A stretch of DNA of 64,000 nucleotides from Anaeramoeba flamelloides (Eukaryota; Metamonada; Anaeramoebidae). The DNA is taken from NCBI GenBank assembly GCA_027625915.1, contig JANTQA010000047.1:16678001-16742000 (forward strand). The letters are read 5' to 3'. Positions 23,101 through 34,931 of the stretch are shown here, piece by piece; positions within the stretch are counted from its first letter, which is position 1; the number at the start of each line of letters is the position of its first letter. The notes below the pieces were generated by a model that was given only the letters and a program-made list of their open reading frames with translations, was not told where the DNA came from and made no database searches. A program made the position numbers and the translations under genes.

Positions 23101-26100
23101 TTCAATACAAAATCTAATTCACTAATCAATTATAAACTTAGAATCAAATCAATTTTGAAAGTAAAGTTTTTGAGGTTTTAAGTAAAATTTTCAAATATTA
23201 ATTGAATTTACTTGGATTTTTTTTCAATTTGAGGGGAATTTGTTTATATTTAAGGTTTTTTAAAATCAGAAAATTATATCAAAAATTGTTTCTATTTTTT
23301 GAGAAAAATTTTTACATTTGATCTTTCATTTTTTGGAATTTATTTTGAAACAGTAGAACTTTCAAAAGTTGATGTTGATGTTTATGTTTTGATTTGGAAA
23401 CAATAACTGTTGTTATTTGAATGAGGATGAAAAAATTATACAATATATTTTTCTTGATGGATGATATTTTAATATTACCCCGAAAGAAAAATATATTTGA
23501 TAATTTTGGATTCTGAATCGGATAGAACGAGTTATTTTCTGCTTCAAATGAAGTTACTACAGTTAACAAAAAATAAAATTTGAAAATTAAAAAAAAAAAT
23601 TTTTTCGTTTTTTTTTATTTTTAATCTTTATCAACAAGGCAAATTTCAAGTTTTGAAAGAATAGTTTTGTAATTTGCTAACTCAACTACAAAAATTGAAA
23701 CATTCAAGATTAAAATATATTTCCAAAGTTATTTTTTTTTTCTCCTCTCTTCGAAACAGTTGAGTTACATTAATAAAAGCATCTTTAAAATTGCAGTTGA
23801 AAAAAAAAAATTGATAACCAGTTATTAGAAATCAAGATGAAACCCTTATTTTCTTACAGTTCCTTTTCTAAGCCATTTTTGAAAATTAGAGGCCTTATCA
23901 AGTAACTAAAATTGTTATCAAGAATAAAATAAAAAAAAAAAAAAATAAAAATAATCCAACTATTTTACTCTAAATTATTAGAGTATATACTCAAAATCTT
24001 TGATCAAGAAATAACCAATATAATTATTTCTGAAAAAATCATTATTTTGTCATTTTTTCTTGATTTTATTTACAAAAATACAATAACTTTGCTATAAAGT
24101 AGGGGAAAAAAATACCTGACATGAAAAAAAATCCCTGGGTACGATTTTTAATTATGAATATTAGGAAAATCTTTGATGTAATTTCTTTTATTTAAAATCA
24201 AATCCTTTTTTTAAGAATCAAACTTTTAAAATTATAACTCACCCACTTATTAGAATGATGGTTAATGAAATTATACTTTTTCAAAACACTATATAATCAA
24301 TCAAAAAACAAGAATAAAAATTATCATTTTCCAAACTCTAGTAAGCCTCTATAAAACTCAATTGTTTTCCAAAAAAAGTTGATCTACTTATGCTATCAAA
24401 CAATTACTTGAGTATTCTATAGACACCCTAGTTTAATGAACTTTAGGTAGATTTATTACTAAGGCTCATAAAAAAAATTTGGTTATTTATAAAAATGATT
24501 TAATTGCAAATATTTGCATTATTATATAATAATTTTCCTAATACTAACAATTAAAAATCTTTTTCGGGATTATTTTAATTTAAGGTATTTTTTTCCCTAC
24601 GATAATAGAAAAATAAATAAAATAAAATCTCCATATTTTTTTCCCGACAAGATATTTTTTTTTAAACTCAAAGATTTTATTTGTGACAATTTAAGGAAAT
24701 AAATTTGAATAAATAAAGATAAGAAAGTGATTGTTTCTCAAAAAAGTTTGTTATATTACTGTAGTTAATGTGGAAAGATTTTGAGAAACACTTGGTTATT
24801 AGGAAAAGTTGGAAAATTTATGGATCTTTGTTTTTTGAAATTTTAGTTGGGTGAAATAAGATGTATTTTACGAATAAATTAGAATCTAGAAATGTTATTA
24901 AAAGTTATTTTAGAACACTTTAACCAATTTTTTTTGACACTATTTACAATCAAAAATAAAAATTTGATTTATAAGATATTCTTCTTGAACTATCTTGATG
25001 TAATTGAAATGAAGAAAATATAAGTTAGATACTATACTTCTTAAAAGGTTTTAGTTCCCATTGGGATTCTTATTATCTTCAAAAAATTCTGGTGGTTTTG
25101 ATCGGTTTTACTAATTTTTGCAATTAAATTTTTAATTTTTGAGAAAATACTCTTCGAACTTTTATTCCTTATCGGATATTTTTTTTCACAACAGCTAGTT
25201 TTTTTTTTAAATTTACAAAAACTGACAAATTTTCACAAATATAATTTCCATTAGATCGTTGGATGCTAAATTCCGAAAAAGTTTTCCCACACAATCTGAG
25301 AACAATTTTTCTTGATAATAACAAATAGGTTTTGAGAGAAACAATACAATCAAAAAAAAAATATCATATGAAAATAAAAAAAGATCTTTTTATATGTTTG
25401 TAAGGATAACTTCTTTTCAAAAAGCAAGTAGAGTATATACTATATTGTAAAAGAGTTGTTTTGAACTTGAATTTTTGAAAAAACAAAAAGAATCAATCAA
25501 AACCAAAAAAATTAAGCAAAACTACAAGTTCTTTGTCGGAATTAATCTGATTTATGGAGACAATAGAGCAATTCGTGTAATTTAATTATCAAAAATCATG
25601 GAAAATTTAATCTTTTAAAGTTAGAGTTTTTTATTGAAAATTTTTCAGATTTCACATTTTGATTCTTTTTTGATAATTTATCTCAAATAATTCTTTTTTT
25701 GATTCCTTGGAATCAAATGATTCTTTTTTCTTCCAACGATAAGCCTCAACTCATTTCTTAATTACATTTGGTTTTTCATGGAATCACATCATTCTCAAAA
25801 TTTAATAATTAATTATTTTTTTGTTATTTTTCCAAAAGAATAAAAAAAATTTCTCAAAAAATTACATATTTAATTTTTTTCTTCTTTGCAATTTTAGTTT
25901 TCAACATCTTTTCTTCAATCATGATGTTTTTATATTTATTCCTGATAAGAAACTTATTTTACTTTGAAATGGAATAAAAAGATTCTTTTTTTTTATTTTT
26001 TAATTGAGTTTTGGTACCAAATAAAAAATCCTTTTTTTGATTCTGTATATAATCAGAACAAAATAATATTTTTGATGTTTTTGAAAAATTATACTTCAAA

Positions 26101-27258
26101 GAGACTTTAGCAAGTGGAAAATGTTTGATAAAACTTGATTCCATTGGAATTATTTTTATATTATGATTCCAAATTTCATATTTTTGAAATTCTAAAAATT
26201 CGTAAAATAGAAACAATTTGTGAACTCTGTTGAAAATGTTTGGAATGATTGTCATTTTTTCAGGTTAGAAAATCTCAGTTATTTTTCTTTTTCATTTTCT
26301 CTTTTTTTAACAAGTGTGTTCGAGTTTACGATCTCAAAATTTTTTCTGAATTGTTCATTTAAAAAATTCCAAAAAATGCAATTTTTAGATCCTAATTAGA
26401 GAATATTTTGAAGATCCTGAGTTCTCATTTCAAATGTTATTGGATATAAAGTGTTGGAAGTTTTTGGTAAATCCGAAAAGTTGTTGATAAAGGAAGAATT
26501 TGTGAAAAATTTTGTTTTTGAAAACAAAAAAAAAAATATTTGTCAGATTCTTAATTATCCTTTGAAATTCTGTAAAACTTTTGTTAAAGATTAAAACTTG
26601 ATCTTTGATCTTGATGAAATATGCTTTTTGTTTAATTTGAAAAAGAAAAATTTTTTTTTCATCATTCCTTCTTATTTGACAGCAAACAAATAAAAATAAA
26701 GAAAATACAAAGCAAAAAAAGTAATGACAAACTTACCAAAAACAGATTGATATAAAGGATTAAAGTTTCGATACTTTCCGGATCTGAATCTTTTTTATAC
26801 ATTAAGGTAAGGTAGGAGCATTCAAAGATTATTGCAACGGCAAAGAGCGCATTAAAAACGAGAAAAATGGATTTCAATTTTTTTCTTGTGATTCTGAATT
26901 TATGCTTATGTGTAAAATCTTTGGTATCCAAAAAGACTACTGTTGTGGTCAAAATACCAAAATAGATAAGATAAAGACAAGAAAATAAGATAAATGTTGA
27001 GCCCAAAAAGCCTGGGAATATGTCATGTCCCTCATTCTTAGAGAAGATTTTTACAAAGTGGAAGATAGTTCTTGTCAAAGTTCCAATCAACAAGAAAATT
27101 GAGCATACATGCCATAAACCAAATTTTTTTGTGACCCTATATTTTTTAAACCCCCGATAGAAGACATAGCATTCAAAAAGAACTCCCAAGAGATAAACTG
27201 CGACAAGTGATTTTGAGATCACTTCTTCACACTCATCAACTACTTCGTTTGATGGCAT
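20111..27258 (-). CDS. Seven-helix membrane protein, THH1/TOM1-like, two exons
   Basis: Exon 1 is 27258-26737 (174 codons from ATG) and exon 2 is 20500-20111 (129 codons plus stop), for 303 residues. The donor is GTAAGT at 26736 and the acceptor is TTTTGAAAAG before 20500; both are phase 0, and the join falls inside helix 5 (LYINLFL then STGIFWSILGTYYCGKF), restoring a continuous helix. Exon 1 supplies helices 1-4 and half of 5; exon 2 supplies the rest of 5, then 6 and 7, and an acidic Lys/Asn/Glu tail. The block CGKFYNYLADLPKE after helix 5, followed by a basic linker and TCIYC, resembles the GGRLF..L..FP.E..TTIC pattern of plant THH1/TOM1/TOM3 proteins, which sit in endomembranes. The resemblance is moderate; another GPCR-like family is possible. 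The function is unknown. Confidence 0.7.
20765..21330 (+). mobile_element. F10 element, degenerate
   Basis: It matches, in opposite orientation, 43145-43740: TTACAAAGGAAAAAGATCAA, GAGTAACTTGAAGATAAAA, TTTTGGGGGTTCTTAATTAA and the end AGTGTAATTTACACTTTTTC. The start CAGGCTGAAT could be a hAT-type terminus, but no matching inverted end is visible. In this copy the Cys codons of the zinc-finger-like frame seen at 43507-43710 are lost. It lies in the giant intron. Confidence 0.6.
22040..22680. repeat. Dispersed repeat shared with 560-960
   Basis: The shared words are TTTCATTTTTTGTTTTTTTG, AATCTGTTTCGTTAGATC (CTTGTTTCGTTCGATC in the other copy) and TTTTTCGATCAAC. The two copies are diverged and their ends are not defined. 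There is no coding content. The TTTTTCCAG-type words are splice-acceptor-like but followed by no exon. Confidence 0.45.
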
Positions 27259-27751
27259 TTATTCTTTTTTTTTTTTCACAAATGTAGAGGTAACGATTAT
27301 TATGTGTAAAATTTGGAAAAGAATAAATCAAAGAAAATAAATCGAAAATCTAGATTGATTATCTTGTTTTTTTCATGATTTATAAAGAGTTTCTCTCTTC
27401 TACTCAATCTGTTTCTTTTCTGTATTTTTTCCAAAAGTATTCTTCCTAAAAAAATTTTCCTTCCAATAAATCCACTAAAATTTTCACCAAACCAAATATT
27501 TTGATTTTTCTTGAGTGTCTGATCACAAAACCTTATTATTAATTGATCATAATTTTTTTATCAAAAAATTGTAAATTTTGATATTTGTTCGGATCTTAGT
27601 TTGTTTGAGCCAATAGTTTAGATTATCAAGAAAATTTGAAAGACCTACACAAACTTAGTGATTCTTGAAAATTACTTAAAAGTAATTGTCAAAAAATTTT
27701 TTCACTGTAATATAAAATGGAGTTTAAACTACATTTGAATACTTTTGTTAA

Positions 27752-28210
27752 CTGTTGAGAGAAAAATGTTGGACCCAGAAAAATGGTTGGACACCTTTTT
27801 TAATTGGGAATATTACTAAAAATGATTTTTAATTTCAATCGTTTGTGAAATAACTAAAGAAAATAACAACAATCTACTTATTAGAATAACGTTTAATGTA
27901 ATTCTACTTTTTCAAAACTTTATCTCTTATAATCTAAAGCAAGTTTAAAAATTAGCATTTTCAGAATTAATAGTAAACTTTACTACAACTTGGATTTTTG
28001 TTAAAATAGCATGATCTACTTTTCGTTATTAACCATTCAAATGAGTATTCTACACACACCCCAGATTAATGAACTTGTAACACCTTTAAACTTGGATTTA
28101 TATAAAAGTCACCTAGTTACTAATAGGATTTGATTTTCAATTTCACTAATGTCCCCAATTAAAAAAGGTGTCCAACCATTTTTCTGTGTCCAACATTTTT
28201 CTCTCAACAG
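27752..28210. mobile_element. F11 MITE, PIF/Harbinger-like, complete
   Basis: This 459-bp element is flanked by TAA on both sides (27749-27751 and 28211-28213). Its terminal inverted repeats are about 62 bp (27752-27815 and 28147-28210) with roughly three mismatches; both start CTGTTGAGAGAAAAATGTTG and include ATGGTTGGACACC. A three-base TAA (TWA) duplication is typical of PIF/Harbinger elements. The interior is non-coding and resembles about 24230-24500. The near-identical arms suggest fairly recent movement. Confidence 0.88.
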
Positions 28211-29004
28211 TAAGTTTTATTTTCCAACTAGAAAACTTTTTTTTTGAGAATTAAAACTATGTGGAAAAAAATGTAATAAAATTTTTACTCTTATTTTTCT
28301 TCTAATTTTCGACCCCTTATGGATCTTGAAAATGTTTAGAACTGTAAATTACAAAATAAAAAGATCAACATTTTCATTCAGCATTTTAAAACAATGATAG
28401 CTCTCGAATTAAAATAAATCAACAAATTAATCAATTTTAAAAGGGAAATAATTTATTTAATCTGATTTAAAGAATTAAAAATTTCAAATGTTATATATGA
28501 TTTTCAAATCTTTTTATGGAAATCTGAATCAAAATTTTGTTCCTTTTATTTTGTAACAAATAGTGTCTTGTTTTTATTGAAAGAAAAAAAGTTAAAAAAA
28601 AGTTAAGGTTCTAATCATTATGGTAAAAAATAATTTTTTGAAATAGGAAAATTTTTTATGTAATTTTTATGAGAAACTTTTATCAATTAAAAACCAACTG
28701 GCGAGTGATGTATGATAGATCTTCAAAAATTAACCATCAAAAACAAGGACATTTTTATAAAAAAGTGCTTGAGAGAGAGACTCAATTTCTAATTAGAACG
28801 GTTGTGAAATATAATTTTGTACACAATTGTGTTGGTTTTGTTATGTTATTCTTTTGGGCACTTTTTGAGATCTGGAATTTTTTTTTTTTATTCATTTCTT
28901 AAATGTATTATTTTTATCTCAAAAATAATGCAAAATACTTAAGTATACAATTTATAGGGTTACAAAATAATAACCTATTAGATTAAAATAAATTAAATTA
29001 GGGT

Positions 29005-29290
29005 GAACTTAAAGAAAACAATTACTACTATTTTCCAATTAAACAATGATAATTTTGAGTTCATTTCCAAAATAATTTTATAGTTTATCGGTTGAAGAAA
29101 ATCCAAATATTTTACAAGATCGTTTATAGATGGCGTTTATACGTATAAATTAAACTTCCATAGATAACTCTAAGATAAAATTTTTACTTTACTAATTTGG
29201 TTGAAGCAGTAATAAATAATATTCATTTGGGAAATTGAAAGAAAAATTTTCAATTATTAATTGGAAAATAACAGTAGTTTTAAATTGAAA
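29005..29290. mobile_element. F8 MITE nested in F7
   Basis: The inverted ends are imperfect: AATTACTACTATTTTCCAAT at the left against AAACTACTGTTATTTTCCAA read from the right. The segment is absent from the other F7 copies, which marks it as an insertion. A related end (TTTCGGTTATTAATTGGGAA) occurs at about 49368-49400. It is short and non-coding; the target duplication is not clear. Confidence 0.6.
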
Positions 29291-29604
29291 AAATTTAATT
29301 CTTTGAAAATTTAAAATACTCCATGATTGTATTTTTTTTTTTTTTTTCTTTTAAGGATTTAGAAATATAAATAAGAATAAATTAATTTTTTTTTAAAAAT
29401 TTCATTTTTTAAATTTGAAGAACCTCTGATTTTTTTTTTGTTAATTTTATTTTTGCTGAAGAGATCTTGTTTTTTTTTTTTGTTTGGTAGTAAATTTTTG
29501 TCATGAAGAACCTTGATTTTTTTATTTTTTTTATTTTTTGTAAATAGGGATCCTCTAAGAAATCCCATTTTAAGTTCTTATTTCGATTTTGTCAATCATA
29601 TATA

Positions 29605-29800
29605 AAGCCAGTTCCAAATTTAAGGTAAAAACTATCAACGGAATTTAACACACAATAAAAATCTCAAATTAAGTCACAAAATTCAGATTCTAGTAAAATT
29701 ATTTGTAAAAAAAGAAATTCCCAATTTTGAGCCTTAATTTGAGATTTTTTAGTGCCTTAAATTTAGTTGATAGTTTGTGACTTAAATTTGAAACTGGCTG
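29605..29800. mobile_element. F2 MITE nested in F7
   Basis: It begins AAGCCAGTTCCAAATTTAAGG and ends TTTGAAACTGGCTG followed by TA. It has the same length and palindromic plan as the copy at 2036-2231 but is more diverged in the left arm. Confidence 0.75.
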
Positions 29801-29882
29801 TATTCCAGTTCCATAATTTCATTTTAGTGGTAGATTTTCCCTAAGTATGGAACCTATATATGGTAAATAACTAGGGTCTTAA

Positions 29883-31227
29883 ATTTTGATTTTTTGTAAT
29901 TGTCAATCATAAACGAAAATTTATTAACTATTGTTTTTGTTTATGTTCTTGTCATTTTTGCCATTGAAAATACTTTGGAATTTTACTGTAGTTATTGGAA
30001 TTGTTGAAATTGGAAATCTTTTGACTTTTAATTTTTTAGACTTGTTTTTATTTTTTTTTTTATTTTTATTTTACCTATCAGATCCTTTGAAAATAGTTTT
30101 GTTGTTTTATCAATTTTATTAATCAAAAAAATTGAAATTACATAATAACGTTTTTGTACCAAGTCATTCATTGAGTTTGTGGCAAATGGGTTGTAAAAAA
30201 ACAGAGCCATAATGAAAAAAAAACATTCAAACTTTTTGCAAACCATTATTTTTTGACTCAAAAAAAGTCCTAACAATTTGAAAAAAATACAACATTTTTT
30301 TTTTCTACTATTAAATATTTTTTTCTCTTTACTTTTCAATTAGGATGTGGGTTTTACTGTTTATCATTTGTTTAAAACACAATTGTTTAAAATTTTCCTT
30401 TACTTTCCAAATAATAGTTACAAACATCAAATTCAAAACTCAACTATTTAAATATATATATAAGCCAAATTTCAAAATTAGGGGCAAATTTTATTATTAT
30501 TATTTTTTTCTTGTTTCATTTGTCTTTTGAAAAATAAAATGAATACACTATATTGTTATTTATTAATCTATCTTGGTTATTATCTCTAAAAACTTTAGTA
30601 AAATACATTATTATTCAAAAAAAAAAAACAATTCAACAAATTTTTTTATGATGGAAAATCTGCCCCTATTTTTGAAATTTAGCTTATATATATATATATA
30701 TATATATATTTGCCATTATTTGTGTGTATTGGGGGAAAATAAGTAATATATATTTATTTGATATGATGATATTTATTACACGTGGACAGAAAAATTATTT
30801 GCTTGTTATCCAAAAAATGAGAAAAATTACTTGAGTATTGTTATATGAAATGTGAGGATCTTCAGAGAAAAAAAATTAAAAGAAAATAGAAAAAATCTCA
30901 AAATGATGTTTTATATATTATTTTAGACCATGTTTACCTACGGATTTTTTTAAATTCTGATAAAAGCCTTAAAAATATTAACTCTCAACGAAAAAATAAA
31001 TAAATTTTGCGAAATTACCTAAAGTTTTAAAAAGTTATTTACTTAGCCCCTTGAAACTCTCAAAATAAATAGCATTATCCAAGAACTAGATCTTTTTAAA
31101 TTATTTTTTTTTTGAATGAAAAAACATAACTAATTAATAAAGATCTAGAGAAAATCCACAATTATTCTATCAATAAATCTCTTCTATTTTTTATATTTAG
31201 AGACTTTAACCCAAAAAAACTCAACTT
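29883..31227. other. Gene-free AT-rich tract
   Basis: I see no supported gene. There is an AT microsatellite at about 30684-30710. The words AGGGGCAAATTTTATTATTA near 30480 and TCTGCCCCTATTTTTGAAATTTAG near 30660 are a short imperfect inverted pair, possibly the ends of a small unrecognised element (about 30450-30690). Confidence 0.35.
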
Positions 31228-31867
31228 TAGAGGTTTAGATGATAACATGCTTAATTCATGATAAAGTTACAAAAATTGCGATAATTTCCATCAAATCTAG
31301 ACATCTAAGAAAATCGCAATATTCAATAACATCGGGAGATTATAACAAATGGTGATATTATATAAAATAGTGAAAATTTTTAAAAATCGGGATAAATGCC
31401 AAAATATCACGATAAAAAAGTAATCGCGATATAAATAGTTGATGGGTTTTTGGGTAATTAAGAAATATTTTAACAAAAAAATTGTTTTTGATCAAAAAAT
31501 AGATTAGTTGAAATAAAATTATTCTTTGAAAAAACAACAAAAAAGATACTTGATCCAATCAAGGATCAGATCAAAGAGTTTTATTGTGTTTTCATTTTAT
31601 TTGGTTGTCGAACCTATCGATCATTTAAGATCAATAACAATAAGAACTAAAGATAAATAAATATTTTTTCAGTCAATCGTTGTGTTGGAAATTGTCTTGA
31701 ATGATTAGCTTCTAAAACAACCAACCTTTTATCTGTTCTTTAAAGGATGTGTTCTTGGATTAAAACATTTCCAATATTCTGAGAAAGCTATAGGGTGTTG
31801 GATAACTCTAAAAAAGATTTCATAACAACCTTGCCAGATGATCACCAATTATTAAGATTTTTTATAA

Positions 31868-33142
31868 GGTATTTCCAAAAAATTGGGACATTTTTTTTAA
31901 AATTTCATAAAAAATCATCTTTTCTAGTGAAAGTAGTCGTTAATTAACAGTACCAAATTAAGTTCAAAATTGTTACCGATTGGATAAATCGATAAGGTAA
32001 ATTATTTCGAAATAAACTATTTTTCAGTCAAAGGGGTTCAGTTGTAATGGGTGAAACACATGTATTTATAGGGCTTGCTTAGATATTAGAAGAAAAATTT
32101 AATTTTGGCAATTTTCAAAATTAAAATCATTTTTTCACATTTTTGCACATTTTTATTTTTCGATTTTTTTTTAAAACTTCATTACGTTGCAAAATTTTCT
32201 TTTATTGCAAGATCAATAGTCACTTGGTAAAAATGTGTTATTCTAAGGTTATTGAAACCATGTAAAGATTATTGAGAAATCAGATTGATTTCTATTGGAA
32301 ATCTATTCGATCATTGATCTTGATATTTGTTTAATAAATGTGAAAATTTTCACATTTATTTTCATCCCCTGTTTAAATAAAGACCACAAATACCAACACA
32401 CTTCCTTTGGGGACTTGATTTGTAAAAGAAAAGTATGAAAAATGAAGTGAAAAATCTTTCCTATTTATTATTTAAATGACAGTGGAAGTTCAAAACAAAC
32501 ATTGTTGTTCTTCTCAAAGGGGATTTCATTAAGAATTTGGATTTTTCAATTTTTAAGAAAATTTATTGATTAATTAGTTATCTTTCAGACATACATCAAT
32601 AATTCTTTGATGAGTATGACTCTGTTTATTTCTTATTTGTTATTCAAAGGTCAATTATATAAAATAATTGATATTTGAAAAAAAAAGTTGGGCTCCTTTG
32701 ACTGAAACAGAGTTTATGTTCGATGAAATATTTGCAAAAAATGAAAAAAAAAAGAGCAATTTTTTTGGTGAAAACAATGAATGACCTATTTCAATAAAAA
32801 CGGGGAATATCAATTGGTACAAATTTTTTTTTAAACGATAAAATACAGTTATATGTTTTTAATTATATTGTAAATTTTGTTGAGATTATACAAGTTATGA
32901 AAATGATTTTTTCGATCAAAAAGAAAATAATAAACACCAATTTTCACCATTAAAAAATATCAGATAAAATCGAGATCACAAATTTAATATCTTTAATTTA
33001 TGTAATAAAATACTAAGAAACAAATTGAATTATTATCAAGAATCGATTAATGGGTATTAATGATTTTGGATGTTTAAAGACTTTTTTGAAGATCGAATTT
33101 AAAAGATATATTTTAAAATAAATTTGCCTCAATTTATTGAAA
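31868..33142. mobile_element. F4 element nested in F3
   Basis: It shares its ends and interior with 12778-13335 (CATCTTTTCTAGTGAAAG at the left, ATATCAGATAAAATCGAGAT, AAATTTGCCTCAATTTATTG at the right). It is split by F5 at 32012-32719, after TATTTCGAAATAA and before CGATGAAATATTTGC, words that are contiguous apart from substitutions in the other F4 copy. Confidence 0.75.
32012..32719. mobile_element. F5 element nested in F4
   Basis: The inverted ends are ATAAACTATTTTTCAGTCAA at the left and, read from the right, ATAAACTCTGTTTCAGTCAA. The element is ~708 bp and non-coding, and is missing from the F4 copy at 12778-13335. Decayed relatives lie at 10790-11435 and 61690-62030. It is the youngest layer of the three-element nest. 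Confidence 0.7.
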
Positions 33143-33778
33143 ATAGCTAAAATTTGTCTTCTTGTTCTTTTTCTTCTTTGAGAATCTTTTTATTGGACAG
33201 AAAACAGAATTAAAGCTTAGATGTTTTTGTTTGATCGATCACCAATAAGAAGGAAAATTATTCTTTATTCTTTTTCGCTCTTTAAAATTGTGAATGTAAC
33301 AACTTCATTGTAAGAAAACAAATCTATCTTATATATTTAAGTGTATTGTTGAAATGGGATAATTATTAGTTTGATCATAAAATTTGTTTGAGATTTTATA
33401 TTTTGTTAAAAAAAAAATGAATTGAAAAAAATGTTGTGTTTTCACTACAAACCAAACTCATTCCCTTTATAAAAGTTATCTGTCTTTCAAAACTTTCAAA
33501 CACTTGAAGACAGTTTGCAACCCTTATAATTCCTTTCAAACATTTATTAAAGGGGGGAGTTTTGTAAAAGTCTCAAGGCTTTGTAAAAGTCGAGAGATTT
33601 TATGAAAGGTGATATCAAAAAAATAATTTTTCATTTTTTCGCTATAATTATTTTTTGGCGATAATGTTGAATATCACGATAAAGTTGGACTAATCACGAT
33701 TTTTTAATACTATCGTGATTTTATTTTTAATATCATGATAATATATGTTATTATCAAAACCTCTAAGAACTAAACACC

Positions 33779-34146
33779 CTCAAGGATGAGAAATAGTCCT
33801 TAATATTTGATTTATTTTTATTTTATTTTTCAATAAAATTTGAGTTTCAGTGTTATTTATTTATACTCAATCTATGATATTAATAAAAGTGGTATTTCAT
33901 CAAAATAAATTTTTTTTGAAAATTTTTTTTTTCTAATTTGATCCAAAAATCCAAAGCCAAAAAAGGATATGGGTATTTTTTCCAAAAGATTTTATACTAA
34001 AAAAATGAATTCTTTTTGAAAAAAGATAATCCATTTCTCTCCTAAGTTGATAAAAGGGTTAGTTTATTTGGGTCCAATTGTACCCTTGAGTAAATAATTA
34101 CTCTATTACCTTTGGGAAAAAATATATATAAAAGTTACTGATCCCC
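33779..34146. mobile_element. F1 fragment (right third)
   Basis: It aligns with the right third of the complete F1 copies: CAAGGAT..AATATTTGATTTATTTTTATT, GATCCAAAAATCCAA, ACTCTATTACCTTTGGG. It ends TTACTGATCCCC before TTAA at 34147-34150. The left part of the element is missing; the fragment starts close to the right end of the F3 element at 33765. Confidence 0.6.
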
Positions 34147-34150
34147 TTAA

Positions 34151-34931
34151 TAAGTGAATATTTGTAATTGATTTTTAAAAAAAACCATACAAAGTATTTG
34201 TGATTATTGAAAATATCTGACACACAACTGGTTGAATTTTGCAAAAACAAGATCCAACAGCGATCAGGTATTTTCTATTTTGGAAAAGGATATTCTGGAA
34301 AATTTTTCAGGTAAAAATACCTTAGTACTTAAAATATCGATCCTAACAATACAATGTTCTCTCTTCTCATAAATAAACCCTAATGAGAAAGATCTTTTTA
34401 ATCTCTCTTTGTGAAAAAAAAACTCTTGTTAATTTGAATATAAATGATCAAAAATGGAGCTAGTAGAATCAAAACAAAGTTTTAAAAAACCTCTAACTAA
34501 TTTTACAAAAGGCAAATATTTTTCGTGAATTGTGACAAATAATTCACGAATAACAAAATAGTTTCATTCACTAATAAGGAACAATGACTCTCTTCAACTT
34601 TGATAGGTTTGGTATTTTTTTTTCAAATGCTCACATCAACATGGATTAAAATACAAAAAAAAAACTAATAATTTCCTTAAAATTCAAAATAATGTCATTA
34701 TTTAGATTACCTTTGTTCATGTTGTTCAGGTTTGTTGAATTGGATTAATTTTCTAAAGTCTATTAATAATTATTCCCAACATTAAAAATATCAAGACAAA
34801 TTGTAATCTCTTTTGGTCAAACAACGGACTAAAGTTTATTATGTTGTTGATTTTAAAAAAGAAATTACCGAAAAACAAAATCATATTTTTCTTTGAAGAC
34901 AAAAAATTTCAAATTTTACCAAAATTCAACG
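34151..34931. other. Upstream region of the His-rich membrane protein gene
   Basis: I see no gene or identified repeat. It is the presumed promoter and leader of the gene starting at 34932. The leader just before the ATG is A/C-rich (ACCAAAATTCAACG). An in-frame TTG at 34893 is not a credible start. Confidence 0.4.

Larger units (their letters stand above)
20501..26736 (-). other. 6,236-bp intron of the seven-helix gene
   Basis: The intron runs from GTAAGT (26736) to AAAAG (20501) on the minus strand. The other introns defined in this window are 108, 446 and 5,639 bp. It holds an F10 element (20765-21330), a dispersed repeat shared with 560-960 (22040-22680), a decayed F9 relative (about 23030-23410) and a stretch (about 24230-24500) related to the interior of the F11 MITE at 27752-28210. 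The remainder, including 24500-26600, is AT-rich without recognisable coding sequence. An AT run lies at about 20739-20766. Confidence 0.65.
28607..29878 (-). mobile_element. F7 element carrying nested F8 and F2
   Basis: TTAA lies at 28603-28606 and 29879-29882. In this reversed orientation the left end reads GGTTCTAATCATTATGG and the right end TAAATAACTAGGGTC. The conserved F7 interior is present (GAGTGATGTATGATAGATCT, ATTTCTAATTAGAACGG). The 1,272-bp length is explained by an F8 MITE (about 29005-29290) and an F2 MITE (29605-29800) inside it. The 77-codon open frame at 28669-28902 is not kept in other F7 copies and is not a gene. Confidence 0.75.
31228..33765. mobile_element. F3 element carrying nested F4, itself carrying F5
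   Basis: The left end TAGAGGTTTAGATGATAACA and the right end ATGTTATTATCAAAACCTCTA are inverted. The interior matches 9361-10604 up to 31867 and again from 33143. The excess length is an F4 copy (31868-33142) that in turn contains an F5 element (32012-32719). Subtracting both leaves about 1.26 kb, the standard F3 length. Subterminal ATCACGAT/ATCGCGAT words are present at both ends. Confidence 0.8.

Noticed and set aside
25959-26255. 98-codon minus-strand open frame in the giant intron
   Set aside because: No composition shift, splice sites or recognisable family; treated as chance.
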